In this document: positions 1 through 7,725 of the stretch, piece by piece | Layout of the letters: the number at the start of each line of letters is the position of its first letter | How positions within the stretch are numbered: the first letter of the stretch is position 1 | DNA from: Arthrobacter citreus | GTDB taxonomy: Bacteria; Bacillota; Bacilli; Bacillales; Bacillaceae_G | DNA length: 64,000 nucleotides | NCBI GenBank assembly: GCA_013200995.1 | Contig: CP053688.1 | Coordinates: 1,674,001 to 1,738,000 of the forward strand | Reading direction: 5' to 3' | Position numbers and translations under genes: made by a program | The notes under the pieces: generated by a model | Databases searched by the model: none | The model's input: the letters and a program-made list of their open reading frames with translations, nothing else | What the model was told of the DNA's origin: nothing

Positions 1-1033
1 ATAGGCGTTTAGAAAATTCTTGTGTAAGATTTTCGTCACCGATAATACATGGAGTAATTGGTGTTTCAGAGTCACCGATATTAAATCCTAATTTTGATAA
101 TCCAGCTTTTAAGTAGTCTCCATTTTCCCAAAGCTTTTCGATTTTTTCTGGCTCTTCAGACATAATACGAATTGCTTCAATACACGCAGCAGCACTTGCT
201 GGTGTTAATGATGTAGAGAATAAGAATGGACGTGCACGAACTTTTAACCAATCGATTAATTGTTGTGAACCTGCTACATATCCTCCAACTACACCAACTG
301 CTTTAGAAAGTGTTCCAATTTGGAAGTCAATTTTATCAGATAATCCGAAATGCTTAACTGTTCCAGCACCTTTACCCATAACACCTGAACCATGAGCGTC
401 ATCGATGTAAGTAATTAAGCCAAACTCTTCAGCAATTTTTACGATTTCAGGAATATTTGCTACGTCTCCATCCATTGAAAAAACGCCATCAGCTATGTAC
501 ATAACTTTTTCATATAAGCCATTTGTTGTAGCTTCTTTTGCTTTTTCACGTAAATCATCCATATCTTGATGTTTTACACGAATTATTTTTGCACCTGAAA
601 GTCTGCAACCATCAATGATTGAAGCATGGTTTAATTCATCAGATAAAATCGCATCTTTTTTCGTCATAACTGCAGAAATAGCACCCATATTACAATTAAA
701 ACCAGATTGGAATGCAATAGCAGCCTCAGTATGCTTAAATTCAGCAATTGCCTTTTCAAGTTGATCGTGGATATCCATCGTTCCGTTAATTGTACGTACA
801 GCTCCAGCACCTACACCGTATTTTTCAGTTGCTTCTATAGCAGCTTTCTTTAAACGTGGATGAGTAGCAAAACCTAAATAGTTATTTGAAGATAAATTTA
901 TAAACTGTTTGCCACTAATTTGAATAGTAGCCTCGTTAGAACCTTCTAAAGAGTTAATCTCATTATAGAGCCCTTTCTCTTTTAACTCAGCTAACTGTGG
1001 AGTTAAAAATGCTTCTAATGTCTTACTTGACAT
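1..1033 (-). CDS. kbl: Glycine C-acetyltransferase (2-amino-3-ketobutyrate CoA ligase), 3' end outside window
   Basis: PLP enzyme of the alpha-oxoamine synthase family that joins glycine and acetyl-CoA (or cleaves 2-amino-3-ketobutyrate) in threonine breakdown. Translating the minus strand from the ATG at 1033 gives [20 protein letters not shown], followed by family landmarks: [42 protein letters not shown] and the PLP-lysine region [14 protein letters not shown]. An AAGGAG site lies about 8 bases before the start. Roughly 50 C-terminal residues lie beyond the left edge. The usual partner tdh is not visible; it could be outside the window. Other members of the family (BioF, HemA) are possible, but the match to Kbl is clear. 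Confidence 0.9.
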   Translation of the reverse strand, partial: MSSKTLEAFLTPQLAELKEKGLYNEINSLEGSNEATIQISGKQFINLSSNNYLGFATHPRLKKAAIEATEKYGVGAGAVRTINGTMDIHDQLEKAIAEFKHTEAAIAFQSGFNCNMGAISAVMTKKDAILSDELNHASIIDGCRLSGAKIIRVKHQDMDDLREKAKEATTNGLYEKVMYIADGVFSMDGDVANIPEIVKIAEEFGLITYIDDAHGSGVMGKGAGTVKHFGLSDKIDFQIGTLSKAVGVVGGYVAGSQQLIDWLKVRARPFLFSTSLTPASAAACIEAIRIMSEEPEKIEKLWENGDYLKAGLSKLGFNIGDSETPITPCIIGDENLTQEFSKRL

Positions 1034-1370
1034 AAATACCAGCTCCTTAATTATCTTTAATTATCATTTAAAAGGAGTAAGCCCCCAACTTTTATATTTA
1101 CTACTTATTATTAAATAAATATAAAAAATTATCGTTTTATTATTTTCCATTTTTGTGAGTTTAAAGAAATATGTATAGTTCACAAATCGTTAATTTGAGG
1201 CTTTCCGAATACAATTATAAATCGGTTACAAAGCATTAGGAATACTTTTATACAAAATTTATTTGAAAAAGGTTGAATTTAAATTATTATAAAAATTCAT
1301 ATAATTCCAATATTAAAAGTTTTGTTTTTTTAGTAAAACATATAAGGAGATTTAAGAACATTACCAAAAA

Positions 1371-1398
1371 GAAAAAAGACCACATTTTGTGGCCTAAA
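1371..1398 (-). terminator. Rho-independent terminator after the MFS gene
   Basis: On the minus strand a stem built on GGCCACA/TGTGGTC with a short AT loop is followed by TTTTTTCTTTTT. It lies about 160 bases after the MFS stop. The rest of the 1034-1557 gap is AT-rich and shows nothing else recognisable apart from the kbl ribosome binding site. Confidence 0.7.
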
Positions 1399-1557
1399 GG
1401 TATTGAAAAATAAGCTTATCAATTAATAATCAATTTTTCGTAAAGGGAGTATTATAATATTGATTTCCATTACAAGACTCTTAGACTACAATGTTGACTA
1501 ATAGTTAAATTTACTTTTTTACAATACTAAAAATAATTAAATTTCTTATGGCTCAAA

Positions 1558-2748
1558 CTAAGCTCTTATTTGTTTTCCAACACTTTGTCTAGCTTTCTTT
1601 TCAGTCATTAAGTATTGTGATAATACAAATGTTATGATTAAAGAAATAATAACAGGAATTGAGCCCATCCAAGTAATTGAACTGATGGACAATTGACTAA
1701 CTGCAAGTCCGCCGATAGCAGCACCAAAAGCAAAGCCTAATTGCATCATTGATTGGTTTAATCCTAATAAAACATCGGATGATTTTGGTGAAATCGTAGC
1801 TAAGTTGAATTGTTGTGTTGCTCCTGATGACCAACCAGCAAATGACCATAATGTAAGAATAATGATTACAGTATTAATTGAACTAGTTATAAAAGTTAAT
1901 AAAATGATTGATAAAATATTAAGAACAAGTCCTCGTTTTAAAGTAAGTGTAATCCCCCACTTGTCTGCACTAAATCCGCCGAACTTAGATCCAATTAAAC
2001 TTGCTATTCCTAGTATTAGTAAAGCAAAACTTAAAACGTGATCGCTCATTCCAGTAGTTTGAACAAGATAAGGTGATAAATAAGTAAAAACAATTCCGTA
2101 CCCGCTCATTAAGAAAAACGTAATGGATAGAGCTAATGCAATTTTTGGTTTTTTAAACATTCCAATTTGCTGTAATAATGGAATTGGTTGATCACCGTGA
2201 GTTTTTGGGATTGTTTTAATAATAACTACTAAAGCAAGTAGTACGAATATTGCAACTCCAAGAAAGACTAATTTCCAATCATATGCAGATGCAACAAATC
2301 TCCCAATTGGAACACCTATAATTAATGAAGCTGTAAACCCCATGACAACTGTTGCAATGGAACTTGCCTTTTTATTTGGTTGTGCAATTTTAGCAGCTAA
2401 GCTTAGTACTGTTACAACTGTAACACCAGCACTTAAAGCCATAACGATGCGTGCAACCATAAATAAACTGTACCCTGGTGCGATCATTGCAATTAAATTT
2501 CCTACTATAAATACGCTTAAAGAAAATAAAAGTAACTTTCGGCGTTCCATTTTTGCAAATACCGCCATTAATATTGGTGTACCGATTGCATAGATTAATG
2601 AATAGACAGTAATTAATTGGCCTGCCGCTTCAATGGATATACCTAGTTGATTTGCTATTTTATCTAAAATACCAGATATAACGTACTGTGAAGTTCCAAC
2701 TAAAAAACTAATCATTGCTAAAATATAAATTTTCCCATTAGTAGACAT
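1558..2748 (-). CDS. MFS transporter, DHA1-type drug exporter
   Basis: 396-residue major facilitator with about 12 hydrophobic segments, the length usual for DHA1 proton-drug antiporters. The first two helices end in a loop with MAVFAKMERRKLLL, where the cytoplasmic motif A of MFS proteins is expected, and helix 4 carries RIVMALSAG. The ATG is preceded by GAAAGGA. A palindromic operator (2771-2795) shared with the neighbouring oxidoreductase and ArsR genes lies about 25 bases upstream of the start, so the gene is probably derepressed together with them. A terminator of the upstream gene separates the two, so it has its own promoter. The substrate is unknown; a toxic electrophile, quinone or drug is an inference from context. 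Confidence 0.85.
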   Translation of the reverse strand: MSTNGKIYILAMISFLVGTSQYVISGILDKIANQLGISIEAAGQLITVYSLIYAIGTPILMAVFAKMERRKLLLFSLSVFIVGNLIAMIAPGYSLFMVARIVMALSAGVTVVTVLSLAAKIAQPNKKASSIATVVMGFTASLIIGVPIGRFVASAYDWKLVFLGVAIFVLLALVVIIKTIPKTHGDQPIPLLQQIGMFKKPKIALALSITFFLMSGYGIVFTYLSPYLVQTTGMSDHVLSFALLILGIASLIGSKFGGFSADKWGITLTLKRGLVLNILSIILLTFITSSINTVIIILTLWSFAGWSSGATQQFNLATISPKSSDVLLGLNQSMMQLGFAFGAAIGGLAVSQLSISSITWMGSIPVIISLIITFVLSQYLMTEKKARQSVGKQIRA

Positions 2749-2770
2749 AATTTAATTCCTTTCGAATTAA

Positions 2771-2795
2771 TTTCGTATTTCTATAAATACCGAAA
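2771..2795. promoter_or_regulatory. Operator 1 (ArsR-type palindrome) before the MFS gene
   Basis: The core GTATTT-CTAT-AAATAC is flanked by TTTC and GAAA. The same core occurs at 3972-3995 and 4321-4344, each time about 20-50 bases before a start codon. Binding by the ArsR-type protein encoded at 4025-4291 is inferred from this pattern. Confidence 0.75.
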
Positions 2796-2810
2796 TAAAG
2801 ATTTTTAGAA

Positions 2811-2837
2811 AAGGAAGCTACTAATAAGCTTCCTTTT
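2811..2837 (-). terminator. Terminator after the old yellow enzyme gene
   Basis: Hairpin AAAGGAAGCT / AGCTTCCTTT with a short loop. T-rich tracts follow on both strands, so it may work in both directions. It sits between the oxidoreductase stop and the MFS operator. Confidence 0.75.
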
Positions 2838-2849
2838 TATTTACAAAAA

Positions 2850-3950
2850 TTAGATTAAACTATTTAGATGCTTTTTAGCATCATATTCTTCAATTTCTTC
2901 GCCATTTTTCAAACGGTGTAAAAGATCTGGATTAGAAATTAATGGACGGCCGAACGCAGCAACATCGATTGTTCCTTCAATTATAGCTTTTTCTGCCATT
3001 TCAGGATTTATTGTTCCTACTCCAACAATCGCTCCATCCCAGTATTTTCGTACAAGCTGATGCATCGTTTTACCATCTGCAAGTACACGATCAAATTGCA
3101 TAATTGATGGATGTAATAAAGTTGCACCAACTTCTTTGAATGCTTCAATAAACGTACGAATAGCGTATTCAGGATCCTCCCACATATATCCTGGAATATC
3201 AGCTTTATGTGCAGAAAAGCGAATCATCGTTCTCTCAGTACCAATTGCTTCGATAACAGCTTTTATTACTTCTTTCATAAATGTTAATCTTTGTGGGAGA
3301 TCGCCACCATATTGATCGGTACGATTATTTGTAATATCAGAGTTAAATTGATCGATTAAGTATCCGTGTGCAGCATGAATTTCAACACCATCAAAGCCCG
3401 CTTCAATTGCATTTTTAGCTGCTTGAGCATATTGATTAATTACTTCTTTGATATCCTCTAACGTCATCGCTTCAGGAATATCATATGGCTTACGATATCG
3501 AGAAACTAAACCTTCTGCACGAATTGCTGATGGTGCTTGAGGTGGCATGTTTCCAGCTAGCTCGTGATGAGATAGGCGTCCTACGTGCCAGATTTGTGAA
3601 ATCATTGTGCCTCCTTCTTTATGAACAGCATCAGTTACCTTTTTCCAAGCATTAATTTGCTCCTTAGAATAAATACCTGGAACACCAGGGTAACCTTTAC
3701 CGCGTGGACTAATAACAGTACCTTCAGAAATAATCAATCCAACTCCATCAGCAGCTCGTTTGCGATAATATTCAACAACATCATCTCCAACTACACCAGT
3801 TTCATCATCTGCAAAGCATCTTGTCAATGGAGCCATTGCTGTACGACTTTGTAAATTCAACGCACCTATTTTAACAGATTCAAAAAGCTTACTTTCTGAT
3901 CCATTTTGTAATTTTCCCCAACTAGTTTTTTCTTTACTTTCTAAACTCAT
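2850..3950 (-). CDS. Old yellow enzyme family NADH:flavin oxidoreductase (alkene reductase)
   Basis: 366-residue FMN-dependent TIM-barrel enzyme that reduces activated C=C bonds, quinones or nitro compounds with NAD(P)H. Visible landmarks are the N-terminal LFESVKIGALNLQSRTAMAPLTR, the substrate/FMN histidine pair in EIHAAHGYLIDQF, DQYGG, and the phosphate-binding end VGVGTI with FGRPLISNPDLL. An arginine-rich IRFSAHK strand sits where NemA/PETNR-type enzymes have theirs, so it resembles that class more than YqjM. A strong AAGGGGG site precedes the ATG. Operator 2 lies 22-45 bases upstream. Pairing with an exporter and an ArsR-type regulator suggests a detoxification unit; the natural substrate cannot be read from sequence. 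Confidence 0.9.
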   Translation of the reverse strand: MSLESKEKTSWGKLQNGSESKLFESVKIGALNLQSRTAMAPLTRCFADDETGVVGDDVVEYYRKRAADGVGLIISEGTVISPRGKGYPGVPGIYSKEQINAWKKVTDAVHKEGGTMISQIWHVGRLSHHELAGNMPPQAPSAIRAEGLVSRYRKPYDIPEAMTLEDIKEVINQYAQAAKNAIEAGFDGVEIHAAHGYLIDQFNSDITNNRTDQYGGDLPQRLTFMKEVIKAVIEAIGTERTMIRFSAHKADIPGYMWEDPEYAIRTFIEAFKEVGATLLHPSIMQFDRVLADGKTMHQLVRKYWDGAIVGVGTINPEMAEKAIIEGTIDVAAFGRPLISNPDLLHRLKNGEEIEEYDAKKHLNSLI

Positions 3951-3971
3951 ATTCAGTTCCCCCTTTTATTA

Positions 3972-3995
3972 TTCGGTATTTCTATAAATACTGAA
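3972..3995. promoter_or_regulatory. Operator 2 (ArsR-type palindrome) before the old yellow enzyme gene
   Basis: The most symmetric of the three copies: arms TTCGGTATTT and AAATACTGAA around CTAT, with one mismatch between arms. Position relative to the start codon matches the other two copies. Confidence 0.8.
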
Positions 3996-4024
3996 ATAAT
4001 AAATAAAATTTTACCGCTTTATTT

Positions 4025-4291
4025 TTAAAGTAAAGCGGGTGCATATTTTTCCAAAACTTCTCTTTGTAAACTATAGTATCTGAAAGTACCTTCTTTGCGG
4101 ACAGTAAGTAAGCCGCAATCAAGTAATGGTTTTAAATGATGTGTCAATGTAGAATTCGCTGATACCTTTATTTGATTCTTCATTTCAAGACAAGCTAATT
4201 CCGATTGCTTAGCAAGTGCTTTTACAATTTGCAATCGAGTTGATTCTCCTAATGCTTTATATACCCTTACTGCAATATCATCGTTCACCAC
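4025..4291 (-). CDS. ArsR/SmtB-type winged-helix repressor
   Basis: 88-residue helix-turn-helix protein of the ArsR type: ALGESTRLQIVKALAKQSE is the first helix pair, SANSTLTHHLKPLLDCGLL the recognition helix, and VRKEGTFRYYSL the wing. It has two cysteines (ELACLEM, LLDCGLL) but no ELCVCDL metal motif, so thiol or ligand sensing is more likely than metal sensing. Translation starts at one of two adjacent GTG codons behind GGAGG; the first is used here. Operator 3 just upstream implies autoregulation. It probably controls the oxidoreductase and MFS genes downstream through identical operators. Confidence 0.85.
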   Translation of the reverse strand: MVNDDIAVRVYKALGESTRLQIVKALAKQSELACLEMKNQIKVSANSTLTHHLKPLLDCGLLTVRKEGTFRYYSLQREVLEKYAPALL

Positions 4292-4320
4292 TATGACCTC
4301 CTTTCAAAGACCAGCTCTTA

Positions 4321-4344
4321 TTTCAGTATTTCTAGAAATATTGT
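4321..4344. promoter_or_regulatory. Operator 3 (ArsR-type palindrome) before the regulator gene
   Basis: The core GTATTT-CTAG-AAATAT is preceded by TTTCA. It lies 30-53 bases upstream of the GTG start and is the least perfect of the three copies on its distal arm. Confidence 0.7.
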
Positions 4345-4414
4345 ATTTTAATTTATTCGTAAAGTCAAGATTGGTGATTTTCTTTTTTTAAGAGAATTTA
4401 TATTTGTGTGAAAT

Positions 4415-4711
4415 GCGAACAAAATATGAATTTTGTTGATAAAGTCATGAATTTTATTGATATACTGCTGATTTTTGTTGATATAAGGCTAATTTTTGTT
4501 GATATGCTACTGATTTTTGTTGATACGCTGCTTATTTTAAATGATACGCTGCTTATTTTTATTAATATTTGACATAAATCACTGACTTTCGGGCGTATTA
4601 CATATTCTTTGCGTTATTTTTTCATAACTCACAAATATTTACGTTTATTTCATAATCATTTTATGTAAGTAATCGATATTCTTCCGTAAACAACTAATAT
4701 TTGTGCGTAAG
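4415..4711 (-). repeat. Tandem 21-nt repeat block, copy A
   Basis: Six consecutive 21-base units lie at 4444-4569, read on the minus strand as a TATCAAC(A/T)AAAAT core plus six variable bases. A more degenerate stretch with the same 21-base spacing (unit type CTTACGCACAAATATT) continues to 4711. The block ends on the 4415 side with GTTCGC. It lies after the ilvA terminator, in the same orientation as ilvA. Related blocks are at 45091-45181 and 58495-58605. It is not a CRISPR: units adjoin without spacers. Confidence 0.8.
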
Positions 4712-4737
4712 CAGATGAACTTTGAATAGCTAAAATA

Positions 4738-4772
4738 CAAAATTCCACAAGGATTAACCTTGTGGAATTTTT
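4738..4772 (-). terminator. ilvA terminator
   Basis: Perfect 12-bp inverted repeat AATTCCACAAGG / CCTTGTGGAATT with a five-base loop, T-rich on both sides. It lies about 20 bases after the ilvA stop. Confidence 0.8.
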
Positions 4773-4791
4773 CACTAATTGCCCAATTCAT

Positions 4792-6051
4792 TTAAATTAG
4801 TAGATTAAATAAAGTAGGGTTGTTATTGATTTCCATGAATTGAATTTCATGACAAATCATTCGCTCAATCAACGCTTTATAATCCGATTTGTTTGCTAAT
4901 TCAATTCCGACTAATGCTGGGCCATTGTCCTTATTGTTTTTCTTAGTGTATTCGAATCTAGTAATATCATCATTTGGCCCCAATACTTTATCAAGGAACT
5001 CACGTAATGCACCAGAACGTTGTGGGAAGTTGATGATGAAATAGTGCTTTAATCCTTCATGTATTAAAGATCTTTCTTTAATTTCTTGAAGTCGGTCAAT
5101 ATCATTATTTCCTCCAGAGACGATACAAATGACGTTTTTACCTTTTATTTCATCTTTAAATAATTCTAAAGCTGATATCGACATTGCCCCAGCAGGTTCA
5201 GCAATGATCGCGTTTTTATTATAAAGTTCTAATATGGTTGTACAAATCTCACCTTCTGGAATAGCAACAACTTGATTGAGTACTTCCCGACAAATTTCAT
5301 AAGTTAAATAGCCAACTTGGCCAACCGCTGCGCCATCAACAAACTTTTCAATAGAAGGTAATGATACAACTCTTCCATTTGCAATTGATTCTGCCATTGA
5401 CGCCGCACCCATTGGTTCAACTCCAATTACTTTCGTTGAAGGACTTATACCTTTTATGTATGTGCCAACACCAGAGCTTAATCCACCGCCGCCGATCGCA
5501 ACGAATAAATAATCTACTGGACGATCAATTTCATTTAATATTTCAACAGCTACTGTACCTTGACCTGCAATAACATCTGGATCATCAAATGGATGAATGA
5601 ATGTCATTTGATTTTCATTACAATAAGTTTGAGCATTTTGATGAGCAATATCAAATGTATCACCGATTAAAATAACTTCAACAAATGGACCCCCGAAGAA
5701 TTTCACTTGAGATACTTTTTGATTTGGTGTAGTTGATGGCATGAATATTTTTGCATAAACCTGTAATTGATTACATGTGTATGCCACCCCTTGAGCATGA
5801 TTGCCTGCACTAGCACAAACAACTCCTTTTTGTCTTTCATCATAAGACAAATTGCTAATTTTGTAATATGCACCTCTAAGTTTAAATGAACGGATTATTT
5901 GTAAATCCTCTCGCTTTAAAAATACGTTACAATCATATTTTTCACTTAGCATCGTACTAATCTGCAAAGGTGTCTTGTTCGTAACTTCTTTCAACGTATT
6001 ATAGGCAACTAAAATATCCTCGATTTTAACAGTACTTTTTACTTTCTCCAT
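4792..6051 (-). CDS. ilvA: Threonine ammonia-lyase (threonine dehydratase), biosynthetic type
   Basis: PLP enzyme that converts threonine to 2-oxobutyrate, the first step of isoleucine synthesis. About 419 residues from the ATG at 6051. The PLP lysine is in KREDLQIIRSFKLRGAY, followed by SAGNHAQGVAYTC, the glycine loop VAIGGGGLSSGVG and SGGNND. The C-terminal ACT-like domain (KHYFIINFPQRSGALREFL, about residues 330-419) marks the short allosteric form seen in Bacillus. The frame is open a further seven codons to a TTG at 6072, but the ATG preceded by TAGGTAG fits the family N-terminus better. It is monocistronic, with its own terminator. No T-box leader was seen upstream. Confidence 0.95.
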   Translation of the reverse strand: MEKVKSTVKIEDILVAYNTLKEVTNKTPLQISTMLSEKYDCNVFLKREDLQIIRSFKLRGAYYKISNLSYDERQKGVVCASAGNHAQGVAYTCNQLQVYAKIFMPSTTPNQKVSQVKFFGGPFVEVILIGDTFDIAHQNAQTYCNENQMTFIHPFDDPDVIAGQGTVAVEILNEIDRPVDYLFVAIGGGGLSSGVGTYIKGISPSTKVIGVEPMGAASMAESIANGRVVSLPSIEKFVDGAAVGQVGYLTYEICREVLNQVVAIPEGEICTTILELYNKNAIIAEPAGAMSISALELFKDEIKGKNVICIVSGGNNDIDRLQEIKERSLIHEGLKHYFIINFPQRSGALREFLDKVLGPNDDITRFEYTKKNNKDNGPALVGIELANKSDYKALIERMICHEIQFMEINNNPTLFNLLI

Positions 6052-6286
6052 ATTACTACCTACCCTTTGCAATTTTTTATATAAATTTCATTATAGTAAA
6101 ATTCAACTAATAAATAAACAGAAAATTCAATATTTTAGTTAAAGTTTTATGTCTTTTTACATTTTTGCAGAATTTTACGTTAATTTATCTTTCGTTCTAT
6201 TTAGAATTAATACATTAGTTATCATTTTAAGTAGAATATGCTATGATTTTTATATTAAATAAATAGATATTAGGTGATTTATAAAT

Positions 6287-7168
6287 ATGGAAAATCAATC
6301 TTTATTATTAATTGATGGCTTTAACTTATTAAGTAGAGGTTATTTTGCAACTTCTTATGGTAAAAGTGATGAGCAGCTTTCTAAAACGAAAGATGGAGTT
6401 TATATAAATGCATTAAGAGTATTTATCCCAAAGCTTTTTAACTTAATTAAAGAACATGAAATTACTCATCTTGCAGTTACTTGGGATGTTAAGCGTGAAG
6501 AAACTGATCGTCGAAATAAATATGATTTTTATAAAGCGACTCGTGGAGAACTACCATCGCCACTTATTGAACAATTTTTCACTTTAAAAACAGCACTAGA
6601 AGTAATCGGCATTGCTCAACTGGAAATGGCACCTTACGAAGCTGATGACTTAATGGGCACTTTATCAAATCATTGGTCTAATTCTGTTAAAAATAAATGC
6701 TATATTTATAGTAATGATCGAGACCTGCTACAATTAATTAATGAACATACTTCTCAAATCATTGCCCAAAAAACGGGAGAAATCGTTTATTCTTTAGAAC
6801 ACTTTAGTAATGATTACGGAATCCATCCGAAACAATGGGTTGATGTAAAAGCATTATTAGGTGACTCTAGCGATAATATTCCTGGTTGCCCTGGGGTTGG
6901 AGAGAAATCGGCAATTCCATTAATTCAAATTTATAACACAGTTGAAGAATTGTATGAAAATATGGATAATCTTGACGCTAAATTTAATCGCTACAAAAAG
7001 AAATTAGAAGCTGGGAAAGACTCAACTTTTATTAGCAAAGAGCTATCTGCGATTACAATTGATATTCCTCACTTTGCTGAATATACTTTTGAGGACTTAG
7101 AAATTAAGATTGATGAAGAAAAATTATCACTTAAGCTTGAAGAATTAGAAATTCGTGTAAAACGATAA
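6287..7168 (+). CDS. 5'-3' exonuclease, PolA-N-terminal/FEN family (YpcP-like)
   Basis: 293-residue stand-alone flap/5'-3' exonuclease related to the N-terminal domain of DNA polymerase I. Metal-binding acidic residues appear in LLLIDGFNLLSRG, TWDVKREETDRR, EMAPYEADDLMG and SNDRDLLQLI. The helix-hairpin-helix DNA grip is GDSSDNIPGCPGVGEKSAIPLI (about residues 187-208). In Bacillus such proteins (YpcP) take part in RNA-primer removal or repair. The ATG follows AGGTGA. It is a single plus-strand gene with its own terminator at 7190-7226, facing the IS3 element. Confidence 0.9.
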   Translation: MENQSLLLIDGFNLLSRGYFATSYGKSDEQLSKTKDGVYINALRVFIPKLFNLIKEHEITHLAVTWDVKREETDRRNKYDFYKATRGELPSPLIEQFFTLKTALEVIGIAQLEMAPYEADDLMGTLSNHWSNSVKNKCYIYSNDRDLLQLINEHTSQIIAQKTGEIVYSLEHFSNDYGIHPKQWVDVKALLGDSSDNIPGCPGVGEKSAIPLIQIYNTVEELYENMDNLDAKFNRYKKKLEAGKDSTFISKELSAITIDIPHFAEYTFEDLEIKIDEEKLSLKLEELEIRVKR

Positions 7169-7189
7169 TATGACTATTTAAATAGAAGT

Positions 7190-7226
7190 AAAAAAGAACA
7201 CAATATATCGATGTAGTGTTCTTTTT
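7190..7226 (+). terminator. Terminator of the 5'-3' exonuclease gene
   Basis: Stem AAAAGAACAC / GTGTTCTTTT with a 14-base loop followed by a T tract, about 22 bases after the stop codon. Confidence 0.8.
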
Positions 7227-7269
7227 AAAATAGGCTCTGTTAAAATAAAATGTTGATATTTGTATATAA

Positions 7270-7285
7270 AAAAGACTGTTTAAGT
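7270..7285. terminator. Left half of a terminator split by the IS3 element
   Basis: AAAAAAGACTGTTTAAGT ends at the left IS boundary. Joined to the sequence after 8599 it would form a 12-bp hairpin with arms AAAAAGACTGTT and AACAGTCTTTTT. The last four bases, AAGT, are the target duplication. Confidence 0.75.
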
Positions 7286-7304
7286 TGATATTATCCCTTT
7301 ATAG

Positions 7305-7335
7305 TAGACACGGGAAAAAGCCTATCCCTTATAAT
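7305..7335 (+). promoter_or_regulatory. Probable transposase promoter
   Basis: TAGACA inside the left terminal repeat and a perfect TATAAT at 7330-7335 are spaced 19 bases. GGGGGA before the orfA ATG is the ribosome binding site. Confidence 0.5.
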
Positions 7336-7366
7336 GGATAGGTAATCTACTATAGGGGGATTTATT

Positions 7367-7690
7367 ATGCCTTTAAAAGGGACTAAATTTAAGAAATATT
7401 CGATTGAATTCAAGCTTAAGGCAGTAAAACGTTATGAAGATGGATTTGGCAGTTATGTTTCGATTTCGGAAGAACTAGGTCTACGAAGTTCTACCCAGCT
7501 TAAAGAGTGGGTAAAAAAGTATAGAAATGGTGAGTTATTTGATGATCAAAGAGGAAAATCTAAAGCTAATAATCCATTTGCAGATTTTACTAAAACTGAA
7601 TTTAGCTCAATTGAGGAAGAAAATAAATATTTAAAAGCGCAGATAGAATACTTAAAAAAGCTCTATCCAAATATACTCGAGGAGGGATAA
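7367..7690 (+). CDS. IS3-family transposase OrfA (helix-turn-helix subunit)
   Basis: 107 residues. The N-terminal half is the helix-turn-helix that binds the IS ends (YSIEFKLKAVKRYEDGFGSY through LGLRSSTQLKEWVKKY). The C-terminal half (SIEEENKYLKAQIEYLKKLY) is the leucine-rich coiled coil typical of OrfA. The stop at 7690 overlaps the open orfB frame. The A_AAA_AAG slippery heptamer at 7654-7660, in OrfA phase, lets a fraction of ribosomes make the OrfAB fusion. OrfA alone usually acts as a regulator of transposition. Confidence 0.92.
   Translation: MPLKGTKFKKYSIEFKLKAVKRYEDGFGSYVSISEELGLRSSTQLKEWVKKYRNGELFDDQRGKSKANNPFADFTKTEFSSIEEENKYLKAQIEYLKKLYPNILEEG
7654..7660 (+). other. Programmed -1 ribosomal frameshift site
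   Basis: The heptamer A AAA AAG is read in the orfA frame (TTA AAA AAG). A -1 slip enters the orfB frame, which is open from here through GGA GGG ATA ATT to the orfB ATG at 7726. This is the canonical slippery sequence of IS3-family elements; use here is inferred. Confidence 0.8.
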
Positions 7691-7725
7691 TTCCAAAGGG
7701 AGTTCGATTTGAAATAATTAATGAG

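Noticed and set aside
4415..4570. Replication origin or DnaA-box cluster
   Set aside because: The core differs by one base from the DnaA box, no dnaA/dnaN or AT-rich unwinding region lies nearby, and the same units occur at two other loci. Kept only as a titration hypothesis.
4415..4711. Possible CRISPR array
   Set aside because: Units are 21 bases, degenerate and adjoin directly; no constant-length unique spacers and no cas genes.
6052..6286. T-box or other riboswitch upstream of ilvA
   Set aside because: No T-box sequence or specifier stem is visible; the region is AT-rich promoter DNA shared with the divergent exonuclease gene.
7231..7241. GGCTCTGTT sequence recurring at 50323 as a possible IS end
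   Set aside because: The match is only nine bases, without partner repeat, transposase or target duplication at either site.
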